Translations under genes and position numbers: made by a program
Assembly: GCF_000147875.1 (NCBI RefSeq)
Contig: NC_014507.1
Span: 620,001 to 684,000 of the forward strand
DNA from: Methanolacinia petrolearia DSM 11571
GTDB taxonomy: Archaea; Halobacteriota; Methanomicrobia; Methanomicrobiales; Methanomicrobiaceae
Direction of reading: 5' to 3'
DNA length: 64,000 bases
The notes under the pieces: generated by a model
What the model was told of the DNA's origin: nothing
Databases searched by the model: none
What the model saw: only the letters and a program-made list of their open reading frames with translations
In this document: positions 37,520 to 45,988 of the stretch, one piece after another
How positions within the stretch are numbered: position 1 is the stretch's first letter
Layout: each line of letters begins with the position of its first letter

Positions 37520-38248
37520 ATGTTAAAGATCGAAGACCTTCATGTCAGTGTGGAGGGCAAAGAGGTTCTGCACGGTATCAATCTGCATATCCGGGAAGGT
37601 GAAACCCATGTACTGATGGGTCCCAACGGCTCGGGAAAGACCACGCTCTTAAGATCTATCATGGGTTTTTCAGGGTATGAGATTACATCGGGAAAGATCT
37701 TCTTCAAAGGAAGAGACGTCACCGATCTGCCGCTGAATGAAAGAGCGAGATTTGGAATGGGGATGATGTTCCAGCGTCCCCCCACGATTTCCGGTCTGAA
37801 ACTGGGTAAACTTCTGTCAGCCACATCCGGGGGCGATGTCAGCAGTATCGGGAGATATTCGTCGCAGATGAATATGGCATCATTCCTTGACAGGGACGTC
37901 AATGCAGGTTTTTCAGGAGGAGAGATCAAAAGAAGCGAGGTTCTCCAGCTTCTTATCCAGCAGCCGGATTTCGTAATGCTCGACGAACCCGAAAGCGGGG
38001 TAGATCTTGAAAATATCGCATTAATCGGGCACTCGATCGCGAGACTCGTTGAAAAGGATCGCCACATTATTGACAGGTACAAATCAGGTCTCATCATAAC
38101 GCACACGGGATATATTCTCGACTATCTTGACGCCGATGCCGGTCATATGCTCTGCGATGGCGAGATAAAATGCCACGGAAACCCGAGAGAGATACTGAAG
38201 GTCATACAGGAGAAAGGCTACCAGGAGTGTATCAGATGCCAGAAATAA
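37520..38248 (+). CDS. sufC: SufC-type Fe-S assembly ATPase
   Basis: The 242-residue ATPase of the Suf/SMS iron-sulfur scaffold. Walker A is GPNGSGKTT (residues 34-42), the Q-loop region reads MMFQRPPTISG, the signature is FSGGEIKRSEVLQLL and Walker B is FVMLDEPESGVD, all characteristic of SufC rather than transporters. It forms a cytoplasmic complex with the SufB/D-like protein encoded by the overlapping downstream gene. No SufE, SufS or SufU lies nearby, as expected for the minimal SufBC system of methanogens, where sulfide can supply sulfur. Confidence 0.93.
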   Translation: MLKIEDLHVSVEGKEVLHGINLHIREGETHVLMGPNGSGKTTLLRSIMGFSGYEITSGKIFFKGRDVTDLPLNERARFGMGMMFQRPPTISGLKLGKLLSATSGGDVSSIGRYSSQMNMASFLDRDVNAGFSGGEIKRSEVLQLLIQQPDFVMLDEPESGVDLENIALIGHSIARLVEKDRHIIDRYKSGLIITHTGYILDYLDADAGHMLCDGEIKCHGNPREILKVIQEKGYQECIRCQK

Positions 38249-39348
38249 TCGATGAAATACCTGAAGAAGACAAAAAACGCATGGAGCTTTCAGGGTTCGA
38301 GTTCGATGCCCGGAAAAGATCGGGTAGTTTTATCCAGAGAGATCAGCATATTCATCTCTCTTCATCGAAGGTTGAGGGAATCGAGATGCTCCCGATCGAG
38401 ATCGCCCTTAAAAAATATGACTGGCTTAAGGACTATTACTGGAATCTTGTCGACCGGGATAAAGACGAGTATACGAAATTTGTAGCGGAAAAAGAAGAAA
38501 AAGAGGGTCCCCGCGGTTTCGTAGTTCTCGCGAGAAAAGGCAGCAAAAATATATTCCCCCTCCAGTCCTGCCTCTTCATGAAGTCGGCGGAGATCCAGAC
38601 GGTCCACAATATAATTATTGCGGAGGAAGGTGCCGAGCTTCACCTGATTACCGGCTGTACCAGCAGTATCGGCAGGGAGAAGGGGACGCATTACGGCATA
38701 ACCGAGATATATGTAGGGAAGGATGCCCAGGTCAGCAATACGATGATCCACACCTGGGGAGAAAACATAAACGTATTCCCCCGGAGTGCGACAAAAGTTG
38801 AAGAAAACGGAACATTCCTTTCGAATTACATCAGCCTGAAACCTGTAGGGAAGGTCCAGATGTATCCTGTCGCCGATCTTGCCGGTAAAAACTCGGTTGC
38901 CCGTTTCAACTCAGTTGTTCTGGCACCGAAAGGCTCTCATCTCGATCTGGGCCAGCGTGCCCTTCTGACCGGCGAAGGTTCGAGTGCCGAACTTATTTCA
39001 AGGGTAATCACCTCGGGAGGCGTTGTGTTTGCAAGATCCCACATTGCAGGAATTTCGGATAACACCAAGGGCCATATAGAGTGCAAGGGTCTCATCCTTG
39101 AAGACGGTGTAATACATTCGATTCCTGAAGTGGAGGGGCGGCTTAAGAATACCGAACTGACACATGAGGCGGCGGTCGGAAAGATCGCACGCGATGAGAT
39201 CGAGTACCTGATGGCGAGGGGTCTCGATGAGGAAGAGGCCACTGCAACAATTATCAGGGGATTTCTTGATGTCAGGATCAAGGGACTGCCCGATTCACTT
39301 CAGAAAGAGATCGATGCCGCAATTGATGCGGCCGAATCCGGATTCTGA
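38236..39348 (+). CDS. sufB: SufB/SufD-type Fe-S scaffold protein
   Basis: A 370-residue beta-helix scaffold protein of the SufBD family. I place the start at ATG 38236 (MPEIIDEIPEEDKKR), 9 nt after GGAG and overlapping the sufC end by 13 nt; the open frame further upstream is a shadow. The C-terminal core has GSHLDLGQRALLTGEGSSAE and ISDNTKGHIECKGLILEDG, typical of SufB/D. A single homologue, here 370 residues, replaces the bacterial SufB-SufD pair in many archaea. Function: builds Fe-S clusters together with SufC. Confidence 0.92.
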   Translation: MPEIIDEIPEEDKKRMELSGFEFDARKRSGSFIQRDQHIHLSSSKVEGIEMLPIEIALKKYDWLKDYYWNLVDRDKDEYTKFVAEKEEKEGPRGFVVLARKGSKNIFPLQSCLFMKSAEIQTVHNIIIAEEGAELHLITGCTSSIGREKGTHYGITEIYVGKDAQVSNTMIHTWGENINVFPRSATKVEENGTFLSNYISLKPVGKVQMYPVADLAGKNSVARFNSVVLAPKGSHLDLGQRALLTGEGSSAELISRVITSGGVVFARSHIAGISDNTKGHIECKGLILEDGVIHSIPEVEGRLKNTELTHEAAVGKIARDEIEYLMARGLDEEEATATIIRGFLDVRIKGLPDSLQKEIDAAIDAAESGF

Positions 39349-39392
39349 ACCTCATCTTTTTTATTACATCATCTCACATTTCATTCATACAG

Positions 39393-40016
39393 ATGGATTA
39401 TATCGATATCACGATCCCGCTCTCGGAAAAGACTCCGGTCTTCCCGGGCGACCCGGAGGTCAGGTTTAATCCCCTGGTCAGGGACGGCTTCAGGCTGACA
39501 TCAATAGAGCTCTCGTCGCACAGCGGAACCCATGTCGATGCACCCTTACATTATATCGAAGGAGGCCTGAGTGTTGACCGGATCCCTCTCGGGAGAATCA
39601 ACGGTGAATCGATAGTCGTCGATCTGAGAGGTACCGGGCACTCGTCGGGCTTTATCACGAGAGGGGATATCCCGGAAAAAACAAATGGTGCGAAGATATT
39701 GATCCTGAACACAGGCTTTTCACCGGAATCTTCGGGCATGGATCGTTATATGTCCATAAACATCGAATGTGCAGGATATCTGGCGGATTGCGGGTATACG
39801 TGTGTCGTAACCGATGCACCCTCGATAGAATCTTTTGACGGCGACGGAACGGTTCACCGCATCCTCCTTGGGAGAGATGTTTATATTATAGAGATGGCGG
39901 ATCTGTCACATGTAAGTCCGGGAAGATACCATCTGTATGCAATGCCCCTGAAGCTTGAGGGCTGTGACGGTTCACCTGTACGTGCGGTACTTGTACCATG
40001 TTCTAAGGAGGTCTGA
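39393..40016 (+). CDS. kynurenine formamidase-like cyclase family hydrolase
   Basis: A 207-residue metal-dependent hydrolase of the cyclase/arylformamidase family. The metal-binding motif HSGTHVDAPLH lies at about residues 43-53 and the N-terminal DITIPLSEKTPVFPGDP is characteristic. In methanogens tryptophan degradation is not expected, so the physiological substrate is uncertain. It is followed 2 nt later by a Cys-rich gene with a strong ribosome binding site, indicating an operon. Family is certain; substrate is not. Confidence 0.88.
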   Translation: MDYIDITIPLSEKTPVFPGDPEVRFNPLVRDGFRLTSIELSSHSGTHVDAPLHYIEGGLSVDRIPLGRINGESIVVDLRGTGHSSGFITRGDIPEKTNGAKILILNTGFSPESSGMDRYMSINIECAGYLADCGYTCVVTDAPSIESFDGDGTVHRILLGRDVYIIEMADLSHVSPGRYHLYAMPLKLEGCDGSPVRAVLVPCSKEV

Positions 40017-40018
40017 GA

Positions 40019-40627
40019 ATGAGTATTATATCTGATGCTGTTGATGAGATGGAGAAGAAACTTGCAGGAAGCGGCTGCGATCATGGTGTGGTGGCGCTTT
40101 CAAAAAGTTCGGAAAACGATATCTGCCCTTTTCTTGAGGGTGTATGTCTTGAAGCTTCATATGGCGGGAAAAGGATCTTTATTGCCACGTCCTATCCCCT
40201 TGATGTGAAGACCAGGGTGTCGTTTATGTACGGGCAGGAACTGAATTCACCGGTCCAGAGAACAGCAGCATGTGCAATATTAAACAGCCTGTCCAGTTTC
40301 ATCTGTTTTCCGAGGATCTCGGGAGCATGCCCGGAAGGCTGTGGCGAGAAGTGCCTTGAAGAGCTGATAGATGAGACTGCGGGCAGGAAGGTATACCTCA
40401 ACGGAACGATGCCCTCCCTCAGGAAGAAACTTGAAGATCGTATCGTATCAGACCCGCAGTCTGCCGATATCATCATCGTATCGGGGGACGGGTTGTTCTC
40501 CGACGAAGGGCTGGAGATCTGCGATCGATATAAGGACAAAAAAGAGATGCTCTTTTATGCTCCTGCCACGTCGGCCCTTGCAAATATGCTGAATCTGCGT
40601 CACTGGTGTCCTTATGGGCGGAAATAA
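40019..40627 (+). CDS. conserved-looking Cys-rich protein, function unknown
   Basis: A 202-residue soluble protein with GGAGGTC 6 nt before the ATG, co-translated with the cyclase family gene. The N-terminal half contains scattered Cys residues (HGVVALSKSSENDICPF) and the middle has a Cys cluster, GACPEGCGEKCLEE. The C-terminal part, IIIVSGDGLFSDEGLEICDR then FYAPATSALANMLN, looks like a Rossmann-type fold reminiscent of DUF364 proteins, though I am not sure. Metal or Fe-S binding is plausible from the cysteines. No function is assigned. Confidence 0.8.
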   Translation: MSIISDAVDEMEKKLAGSGCDHGVVALSKSSENDICPFLEGVCLEASYGGKRIFIATSYPLDVKTRVSFMYGQELNSPVQRTAACAILNSLSSFICFPRISGACPEGCGEKCLEELIDETAGRKVYLNGTMPSLRKKLEDRIVSDPQSADIIIVSGDGLFSDEGLEICDRYKDKKEMLFYAPATSALANMLNLRHWCPYGRK

Positions 40628-40646
40628 GGGGGTGTGGCCAAGCCAG
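40628..40646 (+). other. tRNA-Leu 5'-end-like 19-mer
   Basis: Immediately after the preceding stop codon, GGGGGTGTGGCCAAGCCAG resembles the acceptor and D-arm start of an archaeal tRNA-Leu. No complementary CACCCCC acceptor strand or T-arm follows within range, so there is no intact tRNA. It may be a fragment or coincidence. Confidence 0.2.
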
Positions 40647-40771
40647 TGAATCTCGCGAAGAGTGTCACTGTAGTCTGAACATCCTCAACAATACTCATTA
40701 TATCGATAACGGCCGGGACGGGTCGGAGTAAAACCGGTTAATATTCCCCAACGCATATGACCGGATTTTCG

Positions 40772-41093
40772 TTTGCACTTTTGCACTTGTTTGCACCCGG
40801 TTTGCACTTCAAAAGTGCAAACTAAAAAATGAAAATTCAAGGATATTTCCCTGATTATTGTACATATATTAAATATTTTATTTTTAGTACTATAGTTTGC
40901 ACTAATTTTCAGGCACACAGTAGTTGATCTCTGTATTTGTTTTGATATTTTCTTGTGTGTTTTTTTAAATTTAGTGCAAACAAAATTTTTAAATTCCTAT
41001 CCGGGCCGGATGTCCTGAAAAAAGGCTTTATGTCGGATATTTGGTTTGCACTTTCAAAGTGCAACTTAGTGCAAAGTAGTGCAAAAGTGCAAA
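40772..41093. mobile_element. MITE-like palindromic element with TTTGCAC iterons
   Basis: Twelve copies of TTTGCAC or its complement (one with a mismatch) lie in 322 bp. They form two clusters that are imperfect inverted repeats of each other: 40772-40825 against 41093-41041, about 54 bp with roughly 45 matches. Within the left end, TTTGCACTT-CAA-AAGTGCAAA (40801-40821) is itself a perfect hairpin. An inner inverted pair, GTTTGCACTAA (40895-40905) and TTAGTGCAAAC (40971-40981), is nearly centred in the element. The inside is AT-rich and non-coding. No clear target-site duplication was found. It may be a non-autonomous element whose transposase sites are the iterons; an operator array or replication-type iteron cluster is the alternative. 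Confidence 0.55.
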
Positions 41094-41184
41094 GATGATC
41101 TTTTTCGAAGAGGTCTTCTGAGGTTGCGGGCATTCCGGTGCCTGTTAAAGAGAGACCCAGTTCTCCTTCGATTTTCTTTGCCAT
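41094..41184 (-). pseudogene. truncated 5' gene remnant abutting the palindromic element
   Basis: On the minus strand from ATG 41184, about 30 codons (MAKKIEGELGLSLTGTGMPA and onward to FEKDH) read like a normal protein start, with codon usage like that of the neighbours and GGATGA about 7 nt upstream. At about 41094 the frame runs into the TTTGCAC repeats and loses coding character, although it stays open to 40909. It looks like a gene beginning whose remainder was lost or displaced by the element. No family was recognised. Confidence 0.3.
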
Positions 41185-41397
41185 TTTCTTATCATCCCGC
41201 TCATTTTCTTCCCGCAGGATTTACGGGAAGACGATTAATTGGGATTTGATCCGGGATTATTTATATCGATGTCCGTTTTAAGGCATTTATTTTGTTTGTT
41301 TTACGGAATCAGTCCGGTGAGTTTTTGGATCTCTTATTTCTTTTTGAGCTTCGCCGTCTGTTGAACACTAGTGATACTTGCTTTTTATACACACAGG

Positions 41398-42054
41398 CTA
41401 GCGAAGAGATCTCTGTTTCTCCAGAACGATCCAGAAACCCGAATCGTCGCTGATGCATTTATAGAATATTTCCGCCTCCTCAAGCGCCATTAGAATTCGT
41501 ATCCGGTTGTCGACAGTTTTCTTCTTCCCGTCCTCGTTGTCTTTTCCCCATTCGGGATCTTCCTTAGCCATCTCGCCGCAGATGTAATCCCTTGTTTCAG
41601 CGTCTCCGAATCCTCCGCCGATGAATGTCTTTCCCCCGGGTTTTAAGACCCTCAGGATTTCAGTAAAGGCGGACTTCAGGTCATCCCAGAAGAAGATAGA
41701 TCCCCGGCTGATTACCAGATCTGCATATTCATCCTCAAAGGGCATATCAGTAATATCACCCTGGACGAACCTGCACCTGTCATCTAGTTTTTCCTGCCTC
41801 GTATTCTCCTCGGCGTATTTCCTGTTTTCAGGCAGTAAGTCCATAAGTACGACTTCCAGGCCGGTGATCTTTGCAAGAGATATGCCGAGCATTCCTGAAC
41901 CGGCACCTGCATCTATGCAGATCCCTTCGGATATTCCGCAGAATTCTTTGATTCGCCCGGCAATTGCCGGATATGCAGGTGCAAAAAGCCCCCGCGACAC
42001 CCTGGCCATCGACTCGGCTTTCTCCGCAGGTGACCTGTGTTCGCCCTGAGGCAT
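41398..42054 (-). CDS. class I SAM-dependent methyltransferase
   Basis: A 218-residue methyltransferase. SAM-binding motif I is CIDAGAGSGMLGISLA (about residues 45-60), the acidic end of strand 2 is VVLMDLLPENRKYAEE, and motif IV/post-motif regions are FVQGDITDMPFEDEYADLV and VLKPGGKTFIGGGFG. GGAGG precedes the ATG by about 8 nt. The substrate is unknown. It stands divergent from the radical SAM fusion gene. The late-domain cap is short, as in small-molecule methyltransferases. Confidence 0.9.
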   Translation of the reverse strand: MPQGEHRSPAEKAESMARVSRGLFAPAYPAIAGRIKEFCGISEGICIDAGAGSGMLGISLAKITGLEVVLMDLLPENRKYAEENTRQEKLDDRCRFVQGDITDMPFEDEYADLVISRGSIFFWDDLKSAFTEILRVLKPGGKTFIGGGFGDAETRDYICGEMAKEDPEWGKDNEDGKKKTVDNRIRILMALEEAEIFYKCISDDSGFWIVLEKQRSLR

Positions 42055-42265
42055 TACGTTATCCTCCTGGAGTCTGCCGGAAAAATTTGCAGAATGTTTT
42101 GTTTCATGTAAATCAGGTTCAATTTACATTCAGTTAATAATTCAGGGAAATTAAACATTATATCTAAGATCTCATTCCTTTTGTATTAAATGTGCATGAA
42201 AGGAGCCTTTCAGCGTTCCGGGGAGATCACCGGCGAGCGGTTATTTAAAGAGGATGGTGTTTAGA

Positions 42266-44017
42266 ATGAAGAACTCTCAGATTTTAGAAACAGCAAAGAC
42301 AGAGGGGATAGAAAATCCGCCGGAGGCAAATCCGGTAAGATGTAATGTCTGCGAGAAGAGGTGCACGATAGCCGGGGATTCGACCGGCATATGCAGGATG
42401 TATACGGCATCGGACGGAGTCCTGAAGGAGAAATATCCCGGGATGCTCTTCGCTACATATCCTGTTTCGATAGAAAATATCCCCATTCTCCACTTCATGC
42501 CCAACGGAAAGCTGATGCTCGTATCCACAATCGGGTGCAACTTCTCGTGTCCGGGCTGCGTATCCGAGATGATAATTAAAAACACGGATTCGGTCGCGAG
42601 GATGATGAAAAAAACCCTTCCTGGGGAAGTTGTGGAGGCGGCGAAATCAGAGGACTGTTCAGGGATCGTCTTCTGCCTGAACGAACCCTCGGTATCCTAT
42701 TACACTTTTCTCGATCTCATCAGGACCGCAAAGGAGAACGGCCTGGCAGCAGGCTGCTCGACGAACGGCTACATGACGGAAGAAGCTGTTCTCGGGGCTG
42801 CAAAACACCTCGACTTCGTAAACATCGGCCTTAAGGGATCGAGTCCGGAGAGGTATCGTGAATGCGGGGCTGGTTCCCCCGATCCAATATTCAGGAACAT
42901 AAGGCTCCTGCACGAAAACGGTGTCCATGTCGAGGTTTCGATAATGCATCTCCTCGGAAGGGAGGACGAGGTGATGAGAGCGGCAGAGATGATTGAGGAT
43001 GTCTCAAGGGAGATCCCCCTCCAGATCATGCCGTTCATGCCCCACGATGAGTCCCAAAAGGAGTGCCAGCCGTCTGTTGCCGAATCAGAAAAGCTTTGCG
43101 CCTCGCTCGAAAAATACCTTGATTACGTGTATATTTTCAATACTCCGGAAACAGAACGCCTGAATACATACTGTCCCTCCTGTGGAAAAATCGTCATAAA
43201 GAGGAAGTTCAACGGCCCGATGGGAGCAAAAGTGATCAGCTACAGGGATGGAGGGATGTGCGAATGCGGGAGAAGTGCGGGGATTAAGGGCGAAATCAGA
43301 ACCGAGGGATTTGTTGAACCGAGGCACATGGGAGGATACAGGTCGATAAAAGCCCTCGATGCAATAGAAACTCACCTCGCCGTACTCGGTGTCACCGACA
43401 GTTCGAAGGTAATCGACGTCTGGATCGACACGGTAGAGAGCGGTTATCTCAGGGGTCTTCACAAGAAAAAATCCACTGTGGAAGGATTTTTCGACGACCT
43501 TCACCATTTCGCCTCTCTCGCCGGGGCCGAAGATAGTTACATGGCTATGTACGAAAAATATCACCCGGTTGTCGAGAATATATCGGAAAGAGCAGAAGGT
43601 GCGGAAAAACCTCCTGTATACTCGATAATGGCAAAACCGGTTCTCCCGCTCTTCGTGGATAAGATGGACATAGATCTGATACGCATCGCAGGCGGGCACC
43701 CGATAAACCTCGATCTCGGGCTGGACGATAAATCGAAGAAGATGGAGATCGATCCAGCTGTCATTAACTCATTCCGTCCCGAGTTCGTGTTTGTCAGCGG
43801 TAAAAGGGGAGATGACGAAGGCTTCTCGACCGAAGAGTGGAAGAAAGCCGGGTTTGATATCCCCGCGGTTGAGAAAGGGAATGTATTCAGGTTCATATAC
43901 CCGGACTCGGACAGCACCTTCAGCTGGGTGATTACTCTTATGGATATCGCAAACAAGCTCCATCCGGAGATCTTCTCGTTCGATCTCGATTATGAGAAGG
44001 AGAGGCTCGGGATCTGA
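42266..44017 (+). CDS. radical SAM enzyme fused to a binding-protein-like domain
   Basis: A 583-residue protein. The start at ATG 42266 fits the GGTG/GAGG leader better than ATG 42254. Residues about 20-330 form a radical SAM (PflA/AmmeMemoRadiSam-like) domain with the cluster motif GCNFSCPGC (Cys91, 95, 98) and a preceding N-terminal Cys set (RCNVCEKRC, then GICRMY). A second Cys pair set (YCPSCGK, MCECG) follows near 300-330. The C-terminal 240 residues resemble FecB/BtuF binding proteins, ending VEKGNVFRFIYPDSDSTFSW and then ANKLHPEIFSFD, but without a signal peptide, so they are cytoplasmic. The reaction is unknown; the fused domain may bind a metal complex or corrinoid. Confidence 0.85.
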   Translation: MKNSQILETAKTEGIENPPEANPVRCNVCEKRCTIAGDSTGICRMYTASDGVLKEKYPGMLFATYPVSIENIPILHFMPNGKLMLVSTIGCNFSCPGCVSEMIIKNTDSVARMMKKTLPGEVVEAAKSEDCSGIVFCLNEPSVSYYTFLDLIRTAKENGLAAGCSTNGYMTEEAVLGAAKHLDFVNIGLKGSSPERYRECGAGSPDPIFRNIRLLHENGVHVEVSIMHLLGREDEVMRAAEMIEDVSREIPLQIMPFMPHDESQKECQPSVAESEKLCASLEKYLDYVYIFNTPETERLNTYCPSCGKIVIKRKFNGPMGAKVISYRDGGMCECGRSAGIKGEIRTEGFVEPRHMGGYRSIKALDAIETHLAVLGVTDSSKVIDVWIDTVESGYLRGLHKKKSTVEGFFDDLHHFASLAGAEDSYMAMYEKYHPVVENISERAEGAEKPPVYSIMAKPVLPLFVDKMDIDLIRIAGGHPINLDLGLDDKSKKMEIDPAVINSFRPEFVFVSGKRGDDEGFSTEEWKKAGFDIPAVEKGNVFRFIYPDSDSTFSWVITLMDIANKLHPEIFSFDLDYEKERLGI

Positions 44018-44037
44018 GTCAGGAACCTGTCCTCATC

Positions 44038-44808
44038 TTAGGAGCAAGCGCCGGTTTCGTTCATTAGCCTGACCTCCGCACCTCTAAGCCTCTCATTTGA
44101 GAATACAACCGTCGTTTCCGAAGAAGAGCAGGATACGTTGCCGTAATAATCCGAGCATTCCATCTCTGAGATATAAACCGCAAATGCCGGGCAGTCTTCC
44201 TGGAGAGCGATGCTTTCAAGCGGAAGAAGCTGGTCTCCGTCCTGGAGGAAGATCTCATCATCTGCTCTGTATGTATATTCCAGGTTTCCGTACATATTGT
44301 CCGAATAAACCGACAGGATGCTGTCATTATATCCAAGATCTGTGAGATTAATCATGTCCACATCACGGAGAAATTCCCCGGGATCTAAAGGATATCTGGT
44401 CGCGTAACCCGGGACTTCAGGTTTCGTCCGGTAAAACTTGACCGAAAACTTTCCGCCGGGCTTGTCTTTGTTCTCATGATATGATGTCGAATAAGTATCC
44501 CACCCGTCTTCTTTCTGTATGAAGTAGTCCAGACTGAATGACTTGATCTCTCCGTCCGCTGCCCTGTCCAGCCAGAAGTTGAAGAGTACTGCAGGATAGC
44601 CGGTTGTATCTGTTTTGTTCCGGATCATGTGCCAGCACTCTTCGAGATCGTTATCAGATCCTGTCAGGTAAAAACTTTTTTCAGTTTTAAATGAATTGCC
44701 GGATAAAAGGAAATTCCATGAATATGTACACACTATGCTTACCCCTGTGGTAATGATTAGAATCAGGATTAGCACTATTATCAGTTTTGAGTTGTCTGAA
44801 AGATTAAT
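44038..44808 (-). CDS. membrane-anchored exported protein, possible non-AUG start
   Basis: The product has one N-terminal hydrophobic helix and a large outside domain with several Cys (CECSDYYGNVSC-like spacing near residue 210) and many Tyr/Asp. No family was recognised. Starting at GTG 44775 gives 245 residues but begins inside the hydrophobic run and has no ribosome binding site. ATT at 44808 lies 6 nt after GGGGGA and would add the polar leader INLSDNSK, giving 256 residues. No ATG, GTG or TTG lies between the upstream in-frame stop and GTG 44775. The divergent gene at 44936 has a similar N-terminal layout. Confidence 0.7.
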   Translation of the reverse strand: MNLSDNSKLIIVLILILIITTGVSIVCTYSWNFLLSGNSFKTEKSFYLTGSDNDLEECWHMIRNKTDTTGYPAVLFNFWLDRAADGEIKSFSLDYFIQKEDGWDTYSTSYHENKDKPGGKFSVKFYRTKPEVPGYATRYPLDPGEFLRDVDMINLTDLGYNDSILSVYSDNMYGNLEYTYRADDEIFLQDGDQLLPLESIALQEDCPAFAVYISEMECSDYYGNVSCSSSETTVVFSNERLRGAEVRLMNETGACS

Positions 44809-44935
44809 TAGAGTTCCCCCGTTTATCTATGGTTATTCTGTAAAATTTTGTCTGTTTAAAACCCGAAAAGACTTTTCCCCGTTGATGTAAAAGAATCTTA
44901 ACATTTAATCGTGATGAAGGATATAATGATCAAAT

Positions 44936-45379
44936 ATGAAATCATCTGACAGTCTTGTAGCCGCAGGAGTTGTTATTGCGATAGTATTAGTGGTGATTTT
45001 TTCAATATTCCTCTTCTCGGGGCAGGTTTTCAGTACACAGAAGCTTATTGCAGAGAAGACAGGCAGCGGGACTGATGCGGAAGTTATCGAAGGAGACACA
45101 CCTGCAGCATTTTATGAAGGCGCTTATGTCGACCAGGAAAGTGTGGTACTGAGCATTATTCCCACCAGCGATACGATCAGTGATTATACCGTGTCTTACG
45201 ATATTGAAAAGCAGTACGGGGGAAATTATTCCCGGGAAGAAGTTGTTGAGGGCGTTTCTCCTGAAAATCCGATTGTTATCACCGTATCAAGGATGGGAGA
45301 TGAATGGGTGGATATATTTGTACAGGTATATGGTGAAGACGGAACCCTGGTCTGGGAGAGCGACAGCGGTTATGCCTGA
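44936..45379 (+). CDS. small membrane-anchored exported protein, unknown
   Basis: A 147-residue protein. A short polar leader (MKSSDSLV) and a hydrophobic helix (about 9-30) are followed by an acidic, beta-rich outside domain containing IIPTSDTISDYTVSYDIEK. It may be a minor pilin-like or surface protein, but it lacks the SPVVG signature. It is divergent from the exported protein at 44038-44808, whose N-terminus is similarly arranged, which suggests a functional pair (inference). No strong ribosome binding site is visible. Confidence 0.75.
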   Translation: MKSSDSLVAAGVVIAIVLVVIFSIFLFSGQVFSTQKLIAEKTGSGTDAEVIEGDTPAAFYEGAYVDQESVVLSIIPTSDTISDYTVSYDIEKQYGGNYSREEVVEGVSPENPIVITVSRMGDEWVDIFVQVYGEDGTLVWESDSGYA

Positions 45380-45988
45380 GAAAATCTCCCGGAATAATCC
45401 GGATTGACGGTGAAAAGTCCTTCCCTGATACCTTTTTTAGATCCTTCTTTCTCATAGAAATCCGGTATATAATCATCTGATCTTCCGGTCGAAAGCATTA
45501 CTTTGCAGCAGTCGGTATCCCGTGTAAAACGCCTATGATGGGCGATTTCATCACACGAAAACCGATAAAAATCTACAAAGTTTATTGGAATCAGGACAAG
45601 GGATCTAAAGGCTCTTAATCTTGATTTCCAAAAAAAACGTTCATGAAACAAAGTTTCATGCACTGATTCATGTAAATCACAAAGTGATTTGCATGTAAAA
45701 ACAAATAAACAGCCCAGGGGACCCTTGCCGGTCCCCTGAGCGTGCCATGAGATGGTTATCTTAAGCAAGGCCCCCGGGTAGGGGCCGTCCACCGGCCTTT
45801 GGCCGGTGGTGTCTGGGGTCGCCGGAGAAAGATCTGAGACAGCAAAGAGCTAAAAGTTTATTAGGGTTAGAGTAGGGAATCTAAAAGACCTGGACCCGGA
45901 TTTTTATAGCGAAACGGAGAAATGCGACGCCCCTGGCGAACAATTATTTGCACAGGAGAAGGAAATCTTCCTGAAAGCGGTGGTTTCA
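45380..45988. other. non-coding region before the pentapeptide gene
   Basis: Beyond the hairpin tract at 45642-45809, listed separately, this gap of about 600 bp contains no ORF with family resemblance. The open frame at 45370-45792 on the minus strand runs through the hairpins and is judged spurious. The pentapeptide gene start (ATG 45989) has GGTGG 5 nt upstream. Confidence 0.4.
45642..45809. repeat. array of short hairpins (intergenic)
   Basis: Five consecutive inverted repeats with tight loops: 45642-45660 (8-bp arms, AAA loop), 45669-45695 (12-bp arms, one mismatch, AAA loop), 45715-45738 (9-bp arms, 6-nt loop), 45769-45786 (GGCCCC/GGGGCC) and 45789-45809 (9-bp arms, TTT loop). The right part is GC-rich, unlike its surroundings. 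Similar hairpin tracts occur at 48.3-48.6 and 57.1-57.4 kb. It may be a dispersed structured repeat or an RNA; function unknown. Confidence 0.7.

Noticed and set aside
40628-40700. Complete tRNA-Leu gene after the Cys-rich unknown gene
   Set aside because: Only the first 19 bases resemble a tRNA; there is no T-arm or matching acceptor 3' strand.
40685-40918. 77-codon minus-strand ORF across the TTTGCAC element
   Set aside because: Its frame is open only by chance across repeat and AT-rich sequence, and the peptide has no coding character.
40772-41093. CRISPR array
   Set aside because: The repeated unit is only 7 bp, occurs in both orientations and has irregular spacing of a few bases, and no cas gene is present.
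45370-45792. 140-codon minus-strand ORF across the hairpin array
   Set aside because: Half of it is made of the inverted repeats and no start signal is visible.
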